64,000 nt of DNA from Methanobacterium sp. (GTDB lineage: Archaea > Methanobacteriota > Methanobacteria > Methanobacteriales > Methanobacteriaceae). The position numbers and the translations under genes were made by a program. This document shows positions 1 to 9,853 of the stretch, one piece after another. Below the pieces are notes generated by a model. The model was not told where the DNA came from. It saw only the letters and a list, made by a program, of their open reading frames with translations, and searched no databases. Every line of letters begins with the position of its first letter. The stretch's first letter is position 1. The stretch lies in assembly GCA_019084405.1 (NCBI GenBank), contig JAHRFX010000110.1, positions 1-64,000 on the forward strand. The letters run 5' to 3'.

Positions 1-196
1 AGAAGTCATAGTATTCTTTCAGGTCTGAGATAAAGTATTGTATTTGAACTATTTTTACTTTATATAATATATAAATCATTTAAAAATTGATTTAAAAATC
101 CTTGGTTAAATATCTTGCCCAGATGCAATTTAAAATCTAAATTTATAGTATTAGAAAAAACAGAGTATTGATATATTAAATTTCAGGAGTAATTTC

Positions 197-970
197 ATGG
201 TAGAAACTAAATCAATAGAAGATAAGAAATTATGGGAAGCCATATTCCATCGTAAGTCCATCAGGAAGTACAAATCCACTCCTCTGGATGATGAAACCTT
301 ATCCCGGGTCAGGAATTTTTTAGAGGAATTGATACCTCTAAAAGAGGATATAAAAACCCGATTTATGCTTATTGGTCCAGATGATATCAAGAGTTTAATT
401 CCCCTAAAAAAAGCACCCCACTATATTGCTGCTTTTTCTGAAAAAAAAGCAGGATACAGGGTTAATATCGGATTTATGTTGGAGCAGATGGATCTATTTT
501 TATCATCCCAGAATATAGGAAGCTGTTGGGTGGGAATGGCTCAACCTAAAAAGGATATACTAAGAGAAACTACCCTGGAAGATGTTATTCTTCTCTCACT
601 GGGTGAGGCAGATGAAACAGTGCATCGTCAGGAGATTGGTGAATTTAAAAGGAAAAAACTGGAAGAAATCTCGGATATGAATGAAGATAATGGATTTTTA
701 GAGCCAGCTCGTCTGGCACCTTCTGCTACCAATAACCAGCCCTGGTATTTCACTGGAAATGAGAATCAGATAGAAGTATACTGTACCCGCCCCAATTTCA
801 TAAAAGCCCGGGTACTTAAAAAATGGAACCCCATTGATATGGGTATTGCCCTCTATCATCTCTGGCTCCACTTTAAAGTTAAGGGAAAAAATGTGGAAAT
901 TATCACGGATAATATTAAAAAAGATGAAAAGAAAGGTTATGCTCATATAGCCACGGTTATCATTAATTAA
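197..970 (+). CDS. Putative nitroreductase family protein (TM1586 type)
   Basis: The 257-residue product has the two-lobed arrangement of the TM1586-type putative nitroreductases. The N-terminal lobe opens with the family-like FHRKSIRKYKSTPLD stretch (about residues 17-31). A second lobe begins near residue 170 with EPARLAPSATNNQPW, the flavin-site signature of nitroreductases. It probably binds FMN and acts on an unknown electron acceptor in the cytoplasm. The ATG follows TTTCAGGAGTAATTTC, a good ribosome site. An AT-rich TATA-like run lies at about 61-75. No operon partner is evident, since the next gene starts 118 bases downstream. The family call is fairly secure; the substrate is unknown. 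Confidence 0.75.
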   Translation: MVETKSIEDKKLWEAIFHRKSIRKYKSTPLDDETLSRVRNFLEELIPLKEDIKTRFMLIGPDDIKSLIPLKKAPHYIAAFSEKKAGYRVNIGFMLEQMDLFLSSQNIGSCWVGMAQPKKDILRETTLEDVILLSLGEADETVHRQEIGEFKRKKLEEISDMNEDNGFLEPARLAPSATNNQPWYFTGNENQIEVYCTRPNFIKARVLKKWNPIDMGIALYHLWLHFKVKGKNVEIITDNIKKDEKKGYAHIATVIIN

Positions 971-1088
971 AATAATATGCCTTATTTTAACTATTATTAA
1001 ATCATTTTTTTCCTTTTTAGAGAAATTCATAATAGAAAAAGTAAATAATCCCTTTATCAAACTTAATTCATAATGTTAGGTGGTATTC

Positions 1089-1730
1089 ATGGTAAGTAGT
1101 GATGAGATACGTAGAAAGTTAGAAGAAAAAAGAAGAATGAAAGAGAACCCTGCAGTTAAGGTCCCGGTAAAGGAGCCGGTTTTTGAAGCCAAAAAGCCAA
1201 ATCCAGAATATTCACCAGGAAAAACCCTGAAGCACTGCACTAACTGTGAAGTTGATTATGAAGATGATACTCATTTTTGTCCTGATTGTGGATCCCGACT
1301 GGTGGAATACGAGGTTAAAAGTGAAGTTGTAGAAGAACCACTGGAAAATATTCCTGCTGAGCCTATTTTAGAGTCTTCCGCATCAGAGACCTACATCCCG
1401 GATATAACCATTGTAACCTCCAATTATGTTCCAGGTTACAAGGCCGTTAAAACCGTGGGTTTTGTATATGGTCTTACCGTGCGTAGCCGGGGTTTAGGGG
1501 GTCAAATTGGGGCCGGTTTCCGATCTGTTTTTGGAGGGGAAATAAAAGAATATGTTCATCTCATGGAAAAAGCCCGTGAAGAGGCCCTGAATCGTATGTT
1601 GGACCATGCCCGGGAATTAGGTGCCAATGCAATTATCAGTGCCCGTTTTGATTCTGATGAGATTTCCGATATCATGCAGGAAATTCTGGCCTATGGTACT
1701 GCGGTAGTTATAGAAAAGGAAGAGAAATAA
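1089..1730 (+). CDS. Zinc ribbon plus YbjQ (heavy-metal-binding) domain protein
   Basis: The 213-residue protein has a charged N-terminal helix, a zinc ribbon with C50-x2-C53 and C64-x2-C67, and a C-terminal YbjQ/UPF0145 domain (about residues 112-213) recognised by VGFVYGLTVRSRG and the ARELGANAIISARFDS strand-helix. YbjQ domains form pentamer-like assemblies; their role is not settled. I prefer ATG 1089, because AGGTGG lies six bases upstream, over a GTG nine bases earlier that overlaps that ribosome site. It stands alone between the nitroreductase and the nurA operon. The domain architecture is clear and the function is unknown. Confidence 0.8.
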   Translation: MVSSDEIRRKLEEKRRMKENPAVKVPVKEPVFEAKKPNPEYSPGKTLKHCTNCEVDYEDDTHFCPDCGSRLVEYEVKSEVVEEPLENIPAEPILESSASETYIPDITIVTSNYVPGYKAVKTVGFVYGLTVRSRGLGGQIGAGFRSVFGGEIKEYVHLMEKAREEALNRMLDHARELGANAIISARFDSDEISDIMQEILAYGTAVVIEKEEK

Positions 1731-2039
1731 GAGAAGTAATTTCTGCCTGAAACCATAATAGAAAAGGAATAGGAATACTCACTTCAGGAGGAAGGTGATT
1801 TCTCCCAAAAAAACCCTGAATATAAAAGGAATAGGGATACTCAAGGGAAATTATTTCCCCCTGAAAAACCCCCTCCTAAAATTAATGATAATAATCTTTT
1901 ATTTAAAAAGAATTCTAATTAACCCTCCCTTAAGGTTAACTATAAATTATTTTATTTTTATAATTAAACTGTATATGAAAAATATATATAGTTGGATACT
2001 TAAACTTAAGATATACTTAGCATAATTGCAGGTGGCTTC
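1731..2039. repeat. Spacer with a near-perfect direct repeat and a palindrome ahead of nurA
   Basis: This 309-base spacer holds two copies of a 20-base element (1762-1781 and 1824-1843, one mismatch, core GGAATAGGxATACTCA). The second copy is followed at once by a 15-base palindrome, GGGAAATTATTTCCC (1845-1859). The rest is very AT-rich, with TATA-like sequence near 1965-1990 that could serve the nurA operon. A 76-codon open frame runs through it but has strongly biased Ile/Leu/Lys/Asn composition and is not a convincing gene. The role of the repeats (duplicated 3' end or regulatory site) is unknown. Confidence 0.5.
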
Positions 2040-3080
2040 ATGCTGGAATCCCTACTGGAAATGGCCTTAGAAAAAAAAGAAGAGATATTAAATAAACTGG
2101 ATGAGTTTTATGACCCTGAACTGGATCCCCAGGAAAAATGGATAAGTCAGAACATTAAAATCACACCAGACAAAATGGTGCTATCAGCAGGAGATGGCAG
2201 CATCCATAAGAAAAAGTTTTTAAGTTTTATTTTCTATGCCATCAGTGCCGAAACCCTGATTTATAAAGAGGAATTGCAGAAAATTGAAAACTCACAAATA
2301 GATCTCATACCCCACCACCGCTTTGTAGAGGACCGGTTGCGAAATTATATGAGTTTATATGAAATAAAAAATGCCCTGCAGGCCTTAGAAAAAGGGGTTG
2401 ATTACTATCTATTTGATGGTTCACTCCTGGGCAACCTGATACGGCCTTTTCCCCTGGATAAAGAACTTAAAACTAAAACTAAAAGGGAAATTGAAGAAAA
2501 ATACCGTTACCCCCTGGAAAAGGAACTGGATAATAATCTGGTTGAAATCAGTTCTTCCCATTTTGCAGATGATTCTAATAAGAATATGGAGTCTCTTATT
2601 TATCTGGAAAACCTGGAGAGTCTTCTGGTTATAAAAAAGCTGCTGGATTATGGAAAAAAGCTGGTGACCATCTCCAAGACTTCCACCCGGAATGATTACT
2701 TCGGTTCCAATATACCGGACATATCTCTTTTTGATGGGAGCAATAAAAAAGAGGGCTACTCCCATCCTCATTATTTAAAGGTTTCCAGCCAGCTCAAGCG
2801 GGAGTTTCCTATTTTAGATAATTATCTCCGGGAAAAGGAGTTCACCATATTTTATGCCCGGTTAGAGGACTATAAGAATATTATAAAAATAGAACTACCC
2901 TACCGGGCCAGTGCAGAAGAAATGAAAAATGTTTTAGGAATGTTAAAAAGAGATAGTGTGGAAGGGTATCCCTATTTATTAAAAAAGGCCCACCATGATG
3001 TGGTTATAAAGAAAACTGATCTGGATAGGCTTTCGGCTATTATGGGCTTTTTAGAAAAGGATGGGAGGGAAATGTTATGA
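2040..3080 (+). CDS. nurA: NurA 5'-3' nuclease
   Basis: This 346-residue NurA domain protein is the nuclease partner of HerA in archaeal double-strand break end resection. The metal-binding acidic motif SAGDGS (about residues 50-55) is the NurA active-site signature, and a second conserved block, YYLFDGSLLG, lies near residues 122-131. ATG 2040 follows AGGTGGCTTC, a clear ribosome site. It is the first gene of nurA-herA-mre11-rad50, and its stop overlaps the herA start by four bases, implying translational coupling. Length and context fit the family. Confidence 0.93.
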   Translation: MLESLLEMALEKKEEILNKLDEFYDPELDPQEKWISQNIKITPDKMVLSAGDGSIHKKKFLSFIFYAISAETLIYKEELQKIENSQIDLIPHHRFVEDRLRNYMSLYEIKNALQALEKGVDYYLFDGSLLGNLIRPFPLDKELKTKTKREIEEKYRYPLEKELDNNLVEISSSHFADDSNKNMESLIYLENLESLLVIKKLLDYGKKLVTISKTSTRNDYFGSNIPDISLFDGSNKKEGYSHPHYLKVSSQLKREFPILDNYLREKEFTIFYARLEDYKNIIKIELPYRASAEEMKNVLGMLKRDSVEGYPYLLKKAHHDVVIKKTDLDRLSAIMGFLEKDGREML

Positions 3081-4609
3081 AAAAAGTCATAGGAAGATGT
3101 GTAGGGGAGACCTCACTGGTGCAGATTACTTTTATTTCCAAAGAGATGCCCCAGGTAGGGGAATACGTTTGCCTGAAATATGATGGTAAAAATGTACTGG
3201 GGATGATTGAATCCCTGGTAAGGGGCAGTGTATCCATAACCTCTGATATATTTGATCCTGCCACCATTGAGAAAATAAGGAAAATCGAAGGGGACGATCA
3301 CTACATTCGGGGTAGTGTGGGTATCCTGGGTGACCTTAATGATAACCTTAGAATCCCTCGCACCCCGGCCCCCCCGGGAACTGAGGTTTTGCCTGCTTCT
3401 AAAAGTGATCTGGAGAAGATATTCCCTCTGGAAAATAGCCTGAAATTAGGTACCCTTATTTCCCAGGAAGAAGTGGAAGTACGGGTTGATCTGGAGAAAA
3501 TGTTTTCCCGGCATCTGGCCATAATGGCCATGACTGGTGCGGGTAAATCCAATACAGTGGCAGTGGTAATAGACGGTATCTTAAAATACAATGGATGTGT
3601 GGTTGTATTTGATATGCACTCCGAATACCATATCAATTTCGAGAATGGTGAGTCCCGGGTTATAAAGCCTGAGATAAATCCTCTTTACATGTCTCTATCT
3701 GAAATGAAGCGCCTTTCTCGGATTGAAGGTAAAGCCCATCTGCAGGAGCGTTACTTTGGTGAAGCATATAAAATGGCCCGCAAGCAGGCTGAAGAAGGTT
3801 CCATCAAAGATAATGATTTTATACAGGCTTTAAGGGAAATACTGGAAGGTTGGGCCAGTGGAAACAGGTTATTCCGGGGCCAGGATGTATCCGGGGCCAA
3901 ACAAATCGTGGATGTTTTAAATAAGATAGGTGACCTGGAAAGGAGATATAGCTCCATTATCAATCTTTCTGCCGGGAATATTTTAAGTAAGCTGGAACTG
4001 GGTAAGGCCAATATCATTGACCTGGGATCAGTGGATGAATCAGCAGCAGAGGTTATTGTAAGTCACATACTCCGTAATGCCCTCCAGAATAATAAAAAAT
4101 GGTTGAGAAATGATTTCGAAGGAAGTATGCCCCTGCAGCACCCTGTATTTTTCATCCTGGAAGAAGCCCATATACTGGCCCCTAAAAACCGGAACACCCC
4201 ATCCAAGTTATGGATTAGCCGGATTGCCCGGGAAGGACGTAAATTCGGATTGGGTCTGTGTCTGGTAAGCCAGAGCCCCAAGTCCGTTGACCCTGATTCC
4301 CTTTCCCAGGCCAATAACATGATAATCCTGCGATTGGTGGAACCTCAGGACCAGCGGCATGTACAGACTGCCAGTGAAAACCTGAGTGATGACCTATTAA
4401 AACAGTTACCCTCTTTGAATATTGGGGAAGCCGTGGTGCTGGGGCTTATGACTAAAATACCCGCCCTGGTGAAAATTGAGGAACATAAAAATAAGGAATT
4501 TGGTCAGGATTTAGCCGTGATTGATATCTGGGGAGAGACCCGGCAAAAAAAAGAAGAAACCATTAAAAAACAGGAAGAGAACCTTAGAAATTTGGGAGGG
4601 GACTACTGA
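3077..4609 (+). CDS. herA: HerA DNA-translocating ATPase
   Basis: The 510-residue protein is the hexameric HerA/FtsK-type translocase that drives resection with NurA. It has an N-terminal HAS-barrel region (residues 1-95), Walker A TGAGKSN near residue 153, Walker B FFILEEAH near residue 357, and the conserved SRIAREGRKFGLGLCLVSQSP region after it. It overlaps nurA by four bases and its last base is the first base of the mre11 start (TGATG). The four proteins are expected to act together at DNA ends in the cytoplasm. Confidence 0.95.
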   Translation: MKKVIGRCVGETSLVQITFISKEMPQVGEYVCLKYDGKNVLGMIESLVRGSVSITSDIFDPATIEKIRKIEGDDHYIRGSVGILGDLNDNLRIPRTPAPPGTEVLPASKSDLEKIFPLENSLKLGTLISQEEVEVRVDLEKMFSRHLAIMAMTGAGKSNTVAVVIDGILKYNGCVVVFDMHSEYHINFENGESRVIKPEINPLYMSLSEMKRLSRIEGKAHLQERYFGEAYKMARKQAEEGSIKDNDFIQALREILEGWASGNRLFRGQDVSGAKQIVDVLNKIGDLERRYSSIINLSAGNILSKLELGKANIIDLGSVDESAAEVIVSHILRNALQNNKKWLRNDFEGSMPLQHPVFFILEEAHILAPKNRNTPSKLWISRIAREGRKFGLGLCLVSQSPKSVDPDSLSQANNMIILRLVEPQDQRHVQTASENLSDDLLKQLPSLNIGEAVVLGLMTKIPALVKIEEHKNKEFGQDLAVIDIWGETRQKKEETIKKQEENLRNLGGDY

Positions 4610-5748
4610 TGCAGTTTGCCCATTTATCAGACACCCATCTGGGTTACCGGCAGTATGGTCTTTTTGAAAGAGAAAAGGACTATTATAATGTTTTTGAAGA
4701 CCTGGTAACTAGTATTATCCAGGAGAGGCCTGATTTTGTCCTGCATGCAGGGGATCTTTTTGAGTTTTCCCGACCCCCTACCCAGGCCCTCCTGGAAGTG
4801 CAGAAAGGATTAATTAGACTAAAAGAAGCAAAGATACCGGTTTATGCCATTGCCGGGAATCATGATATTATTATGAAAAAGAATGCCCTGCCCCCACATC
4901 TCTTATTCAAAGAGCTGGGTTTAAAAATCATCAGCCCCCGCACACCTTTTTATCAGCAGGATGATATTTTCATTGGAGGGTCCCCCTACATCTCCCGTTA
5001 CCATGCAGATACCCTAAAAGAAAGGTTGAAATTACTGGAAAATGAGTCCGCTCGCCATAATAAGCGTATTATGGTTTTGCATCAGGGTATTGATAAGTAC
5101 CTGCCCTATGAATATGAGCTGGAGCTGGCTGATATCCCGGAAGGATTTGATTATTATGCCCTGGGCCATATCCATAACCGGATTGTGGATGATTATGGTG
5201 GGGGTAAAATGGTTTATCCCGGTTCTACTGAGATCTGGAAGATGGATGAAGTGGAAAACTACCAGAAAAAGGGTAAAGGATATTATCTGGTGGATACCGA
5301 TGGAGAATCCTTCCAGGTGGATCCGGTTAATATTGAACTACCCCGGGAGTTTATCAAAACACGTGTGGAATATTCCCTTCTGGATGAGGAAATAATTAAA
5401 TTGCAGGATTATATCCAGAAACTTAAGAGTAAACCGGTACTGCATTTAACCGTCGCGGGAGGTAATTTTTCCCGTTCAGAGGTGTACCAGAAACTCAATG
5501 ATTCCCTGGCGGAAATGGTGCTTAGTCTGCGTCCTGGTTTCCAGATAAAAGAATTGGATGAAGAAAAAAAGATGTTGGATGGTCCGGGACTGGATATACC
5601 CGCCCTCTTAAGGGAACATCTAAAAGAAACTGATAATAAGCCTTTAACAGATATGGGTGTTGTGCTTTTTAAGGAAATAGCAGAAGGTAATATGGAAACT
5701 GCCCGGGAAATAAGTCAAAAATTTTTAGAGGAATATTATGATCATTAA
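4609..5748 (+). CDS. mre11: Mre11 DNA double-strand break repair nuclease
   Basis: This 379-residue calcineurin-like phosphoesterase is the nuclease of the Mre11-Rad50 complex. All phosphoesterase motifs are visible: DTHLG near residue 8, GDLFEF near 48, GNHD near 83, the HQG block near 159 and GHIH near 188. The C-terminal 120 residues would form the capping and Rad50-binding region. Its coding region overlaps rad50 by 11 bases. Gene order and motif completeness leave little doubt. Confidence 0.95.
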   Translation: MQFAHLSDTHLGYRQYGLFEREKDYYNVFEDLVTSIIQERPDFVLHAGDLFEFSRPPTQALLEVQKGLIRLKEAKIPVYAIAGNHDIIMKKNALPPHLLFKELGLKIISPRTPFYQQDDIFIGGSPYISRYHADTLKERLKLLENESARHNKRIMVLHQGIDKYLPYEYELELADIPEGFDYYALGHIHNRIVDDYGGGKMVYPGSTEIWKMDEVENYQKKGKGYYLVDTDGESFQVDPVNIELPREFIKTRVEYSLLDEEIIKLQDYIQKLKSKPVLHLTVAGGNFSRSEVYQKLNDSLAEMVLSLRPGFQIKELDEEKKMLDGPGLDIPALLREHLKETDNKPLTDMGVVLFKEIAEGNMETAREISQKFLEEYYDH

Positions 5749-8482
5749 ATCACTGCAGCTGCATAATTTTAAGTCTCATCCTGAAAGTAGCATCGAGTTT
5801 CCGGCGGGTATATCCATTATCATGGGTGAAAATGGAGCCGGTAAGTCCAGTATTCTGGAGGCAGTTAGTTTTGCTCTTTTTAAAAGTTATTCTGCTCGTA
5901 ATTTGCTCAGTCTTATTAAAACTGGAGAAAAGAAGTTAAGGGTGATTTTAAAGTTCCTGGTTAATGGTAAAACCTATCGGGTTACCAGGGAAAGAAGTAA
6001 ATCCTCCTCCCGGGCTGTTTTAGAACAAGAAGACCAGGGTGGTTTCCATCAGATTGTTACCGGGGATAAACTGGTGAGTAATGAAATTGAAAGCCTGCTG
6101 GAAATGGATAGCAGTCTTTTTTTAAATGCAGTTTATATCCGCCAGGGTGAAATAGCGGATTTGATTGATAAAACACCCTCTGAAAAAAAGCAGTTGATAG
6201 GCAAATTACTGGGTATTGAATCCCTGGAAAACGCCTGGAAAAATATGGTTCCTTTAATTGGCCACTATACCAGTCAGGAACAATTTTTAAGGGGTAAGAT
6301 GGAGTCTAAAGAAACCTGGGAAAAGAAGTTAGCCGAAAAAAAGGAGGAAAAAAGTAAGAGGGATGTTACTCTGGGGGAGTTAAACCAGCAGATTGAAGGT
6401 ATTCTCCAGGAAATAGAACAACTAACAATAGATAAGGAGAAACTGGATGAGAAAAAAATGGAGTACCTTGAAATCAAATCCCAGTTAGTTTCTCTGGAAA
6501 ATATTCTAAAAGGATTAGAGGAAGATAAAGATAGCCTGGAAGAAGATTTATCCCAAATAACAGAAGATGAATCTAAAATAAGTAAACTGGAAACTGAAAC
6601 CCACCCCTTTAGTGATCTGATTGTACTCCAGAGAGGCCTTAAAAATTTAGATAGCTACCATCAAGCTGAAGAACAGATTTTATCAAATTTAAAAAAGGTG
6701 AATGATTTAAATCAAGTTTTAATATCAAATAAGATATTCCATGATGAGTATCTTCATATTGAAAAGAAAATAGACTCCCTGCTTCAGGAAAAAAAGGAGT
6801 TTGAAGGCACCCCGGCCCTTATGCGAAGTCTTAAATCAGATAAAGAGAGAACCCGGGATGAATTATCCCGATTAAATCACCAAATAAGTGAAACCTTCTC
6901 TTATTATAATCAAATCCTGGAGAGTAATCTGGACTCGGCTGAGGAAATAGAATCACTCCATGAAAAATTAGAAATTGCACTCATCCATAAACTGGAGCTT
7001 TTAGACCAGGAACTGCAGGATAAAAATGGAACCTTATTATCCCTTAAAAATCAAAACCAGCAACTTAAAAAACCCCTTAAAGAATTAAAGCAGGTGGAAG
7101 ATAAGTGCCCCATCTGCCAATCAGATATCAGTAAATCCAAAAAAACAGAACTGGTAACCATCTACCAGCAGGATATCACTTCCAATAAAAAGAGGATTTT
7201 GGATCTGGAAGAATCTTTAAAGAAGTTGAATAAAGAAAAGGAAGAGTTATTAAACCGTAAAAATTCCTTCCAGAAAATCAACATGGATACCCTCCAGGAA
7301 AAAATCAAATTAAAAAATGACACCTCCCAAAAAATGGATAAACTGGAAATGAAACTGGAAGATCTTAAAATCCAAAATATCGCACTTAAAGAAATAGAAT
7401 CCAGTATCCAATCAAAAAAAAACCGGCAAAAAGAAATTGAAAACAATAAAGAGGATTATTTGAAGGCCAAGCATTCCCTGGAAAACCTGGATCCGGTGGA
7501 GACTCTGGAAAAAGAAAAAAATAAGATGGTAGAAAAAATAGCTAAAGAAGACTCCGGGATAAAGGAATTATTATCCTCCCTGGAAATTGATTATTTCAAT
7601 CAATTTAAGGATGATTATTCCCCTCTGGATATTGATATCCTCCAGGAACATATAGATAAGTTGGAAGAATCCAGGAATAATCTGAATCAGTTAAAGGGCA
7701 GAGTATCTCAAAAAACAAGCATTGAGAAAAAACTGCAAAAAAAGGTACTGGATTTGAAAGAAAATATCCAGAAAAAGGAATCCTTCCATAGTAGTCTTAT
7801 TAAAATAGATTATGATGCTACCGCACATCAGAAGATAATCCCGGTTTATGAACAAAAAAAGGAATCCTTCATACAGTTAAATAGTCAGAAAAGTAAAAAC
7901 GAGGGAATCCGGGATATGACCATTTCTGCTATAGCGGATCTACAAAGAGATCTGGATTCTTTAAAGGATGTTGAAAAAGATTTAGATAATCTTAAAGATT
8001 TTATTAAAGTGCTGGATTATATTCGTAAGCTATTTGGTAAGGATGGAGTTCAAAAGGATTTGCGGAACCGTTCCCGGCCTCTTATCCAGGAGGAGGCCCG
8101 TAAGTTTTTTGATAGGTTTAATTTTGAGTATTCGGATATTTCCCTGGATGAGGATTATGATGTGGAAGTATATGGTCCCGGGGGTAAGACCACTCTGGAT
8201 ATGATTAGTGGTGGGGAGAAAATTGCGGTGGCATTGGCGTTGCGTCTGGCTATTACCCGGGTGCTATCAGGAGGTAAACTGGAGCTTATTATGTTGGATG
8301 AGCCCACCATTCACCTGGATAGTTACCGTCGTCAGGAATTAATCGATATCCTGAAAAGATTATCGGTCCTGCCCCAGATGATTATCGTTACCCATGATAA
8401 TGATCTGGAAGAAGCAGCTGATAATATTATCCGGGTAATAAAAGAGGAGGGTGACTCCCGGATTAGTCTAAATGAAGCATAG
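5738..8482 (+). CDS. rad50: Rad50 SMC-like ATPase
   Basis: The 914-residue Rad50 has an N-terminal Walker A (GENGAGKSS, about residues 31-39), long coiled coils on both sides of a CPIC zinc hook near residue 455, a C-terminal ABC signature (MISGGEK, about 823) and Walker B (LIMLDEPT, about 850). It tethers DNA ends and regulates Mre11. It is the last gene of the resection operon. A short region with AGGGT/ACCCT complementary ends around an AT run (8482-8515) separates it from the convergent TIR-like gene and may end transcription from both sides. Confidence 0.95.
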   Translation: MIIKSLQLHNFKSHPESSIEFPAGISIIMGENGAGKSSILEAVSFALFKSYSARNLLSLIKTGEKKLRVILKFLVNGKTYRVTRERSKSSSRAVLEQEDQGGFHQIVTGDKLVSNEIESLLEMDSSLFLNAVYIRQGEIADLIDKTPSEKKQLIGKLLGIESLENAWKNMVPLIGHYTSQEQFLRGKMESKETWEKKLAEKKEEKSKRDVTLGELNQQIEGILQEIEQLTIDKEKLDEKKMEYLEIKSQLVSLENILKGLEEDKDSLEEDLSQITEDESKISKLETETHPFSDLIVLQRGLKNLDSYHQAEEQILSNLKKVNDLNQVLISNKIFHDEYLHIEKKIDSLLQEKKEFEGTPALMRSLKSDKERTRDELSRLNHQISETFSYYNQILESNLDSAEEIESLHEKLEIALIHKLELLDQELQDKNGTLLSLKNQNQQLKKPLKELKQVEDKCPICQSDISKSKKTELVTIYQQDITSNKKRILDLEESLKKLNKEKEELLNRKNSFQKINMDTLQEKIKLKNDTSQKMDKLEMKLEDLKIQNIALKEIESSIQSKKNRQKEIENNKEDYLKAKHSLENLDPVETLEKEKNKMVEKIAKEDSGIKELLSSLEIDYFNQFKDDYSPLDIDILQEHIDKLEESRNNLNQLKGRVSQKTSIEKKLQKKVLDLKENIQKKESFHSSLIKIDYDATAHQKIIPVYEQKKESFIQLNSQKSKNEGIRDMTISAIADLQRDLDSLKDVEKDLDNLKDFIKVLDYIRKLFGKDGVQKDLRNRSRPLIQEEARKFFDRFNFEYSDISLDEDYDVEVYGPGGKTTLDMISGGEKIAVALALRLAITRVLSGGKLELIMLDEPTIHLDSYRRQELIDILKRLSVLPQMIIVTHDNDLEEAADNIIRVIKEEGDSRISLNEA

Positions 8483-8492
8483 GGTGGATTTT

Positions 8493-8909
8493 TTATATAT
8501 CACAACTACCCTCCCCACCACCTAAAACACCTTTTATAGCATCCACAATACAGGGGGCATTCCATCCCACCACTTCCTGGGCCTTTTTTTCCAGTTCCAG
8601 AGGTATATTTTCCACCCCATAGGGTCGGATAATAACCAGGGGTTTATTTTGTTCCCGGGCGGTATTTACTACCAGTTCAATGTAATCAGGATAATGACTG
8701 TAGAGTCCGGAGAGCACCACCACCACATCCACTTCATTTATCTTATTTTTGATTTCAGGGGGTGCATCCTGGGGTACTGAATAGTTTTCCCACTGGAAAT
8801 CAGAAGCATTATCCAGTCTATTTTTAAAAAGTATATTCTCTTCTTCTTCCCCTTTAAACTGGCTTATAAATAATTTATATATCCGGTTGTCCATTTCTTC
8901 TTCAAACAT
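8493..8909 (-). CDS. Solo ThsB/MTH538-like TIR-fold protein
   Basis: The 138-residue product resembles the MTH538 family, now grouped with Thoeris ThsB-type TIR-like domains. It has an N-terminal YKLFISQF strand, a central INEVDVVVVLSGLYSHYPDYI block and a final PLVIIRPYGVENIP...VGWN block. I chose ATG 8909, because AGGTAATACC precedes it and MTH538 is of similar size; a TTG at 8975 would add 22 residues that overlap the stop of the upstream gene. Thoeris ThsB makes a signal nucleotide, but no ThsA is visible here. MTH538 itself has no proven enzyme activity, so a defence role is only inference. Confidence 0.75.
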   Translation of the reverse strand: MFEEEMDNRIYKLFISQFKGEEEENILFKNRLDNASDFQWENYSVPQDAPPEIKNKINEVDVVVVLSGLYSHYPDYIELVVNTAREQNKPLVIIRPYGVENIPLELEKKAQEVVGWNAPCIVDAIKGVLGGGEGSCDI

Positions 8910-8971
8910 GGTATTACCTGTTAAAATAATTAAATCATATAAATATATACTTCCCGGGTAAATATTTAGAT

Positions 8972-9850
8972 TCAAAGGCTTCTTTTAGAATCAATTAACG
9001 TCTTTAATTTCTTTTTATCAACTTTCCTCTGGAATAAGGGGGTTTTGTCTTTTTTATAAACAGATAGGTTTTCTTCAAAGGTTTTCTGGCCCATTTTAAT
9101 ATAAAATATGCCCAGGGGGAATTTACCTTCACCATCATTTCCTTCCAGGGCTCTTTTTAGGGCCTCTATTTTAAGGTAGGGGTTGTGGGTATCGTCCATG
9201 CGATAAGTGTGCTCTTTAAACCAGCTAAAAGTATTCACCTTGTTGAAGGTAACACAGGGTTGGAATATATCCACCAGTGAATATCCCTTGTGTTGTATGG
9301 CTTTTTTCAGGACTTCCACGGTGTGAGGTATATCTGCAGCAAATGTTCTGGCCACAAAAGAAGCCCCTAAGGTTATGGCTACTGCCAATGGGTTGAATGG
9401 TTCTTCAAATACTCCATCTACCTGAAATGGGGTTTCAAAGTCTTTCTGGCTGGTGGGTGATGCCTGACCCTTGGTTAAACCATACACCATGTTGTTTAGT
9501 ACTATGTTGGTGATGTCTGGATTGCGGCGTATGGTGTGCATGAAGTGGTTACCACCTTCACCATACATGCAGCCATCCCCTGAGACATCAATAACCACCA
9601 TATCCGGATTTGATACTTTAATACCGGTGGCCGGTGATAGGGATCTGCCATGTAAACCATTGAATATATTTGATTTCAGGTAGTGAGGTAATTTTCCTGC
9701 CTGTCCAATACCCGATACCAGAACCAGTTTTTCAGGACCTAATTCTAAATCCGCCAGGGCCTGTTTTAATGCTTTTAATATGAGGAAGTCCCCGCATCCA
9801 GGACACCAGGCAATATCTGCATTTTCCATCTCAAAAATTTCTGGATCCAT
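8972..9850 (-). CDS. 2-oxoacid:ferredoxin oxidoreductase, beta (TPP-binding) subunit
   Basis: This 292-residue thiamine-diphosphate subunit has the N-terminal WCPGCGDF motif, the TPP/Mg motif DVSGDG...N near residues 99-130, and the C-terminal extension typical of two-subunit 2-oxoacid (2-oxoglutarate- or pyruvate-type) oxidoreductases. With the alpha subunit upstream it would oxidatively decarboxylate a 2-oxoacid with CoA and reduce ferredoxin, or run in reverse for carbon fixation. ATG 9850 has GGAGGAATAATAA upstream. It lies four bases after the alpha gene. The exact substrate cannot be told from sequence. Confidence 0.9.
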   Translation of the reverse strand: MDPEIFEMENADIAWCPGCGDFLILKALKQALADLELGPEKLVLVSGIGQAGKLPHYLKSNIFNGLHGRSLSPATGIKVSNPDMVVIDVSGDGCMYGEGGNHFMHTIRRNPDITNIVLNNMVYGLTKGQASPTSQKDFETPFQVDGVFEEPFNPLAVAITLGASFVARTFAADIPHTVEVLKKAIQHKGYSLVDIFQPCVTFNKVNTFSWFKEHTYRMDDTHNPYLKIEALKRALEGNDGEGKFPLGIFYIKMGQKTFEENLSVYKKDKTPLFQRKVDKKKLKTLIDSKRSL

Positions 9851-9853
9851 TTA

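Noticed and set aside
1795..2025. A 76-codon open frame between the YbjQ gene and nurA
   Set aside because: Its composition is AT-driven (Ile, Leu, Lys, Asn, Tyr), there is no recognisable motif, and it spans repeats and a probable promoter.
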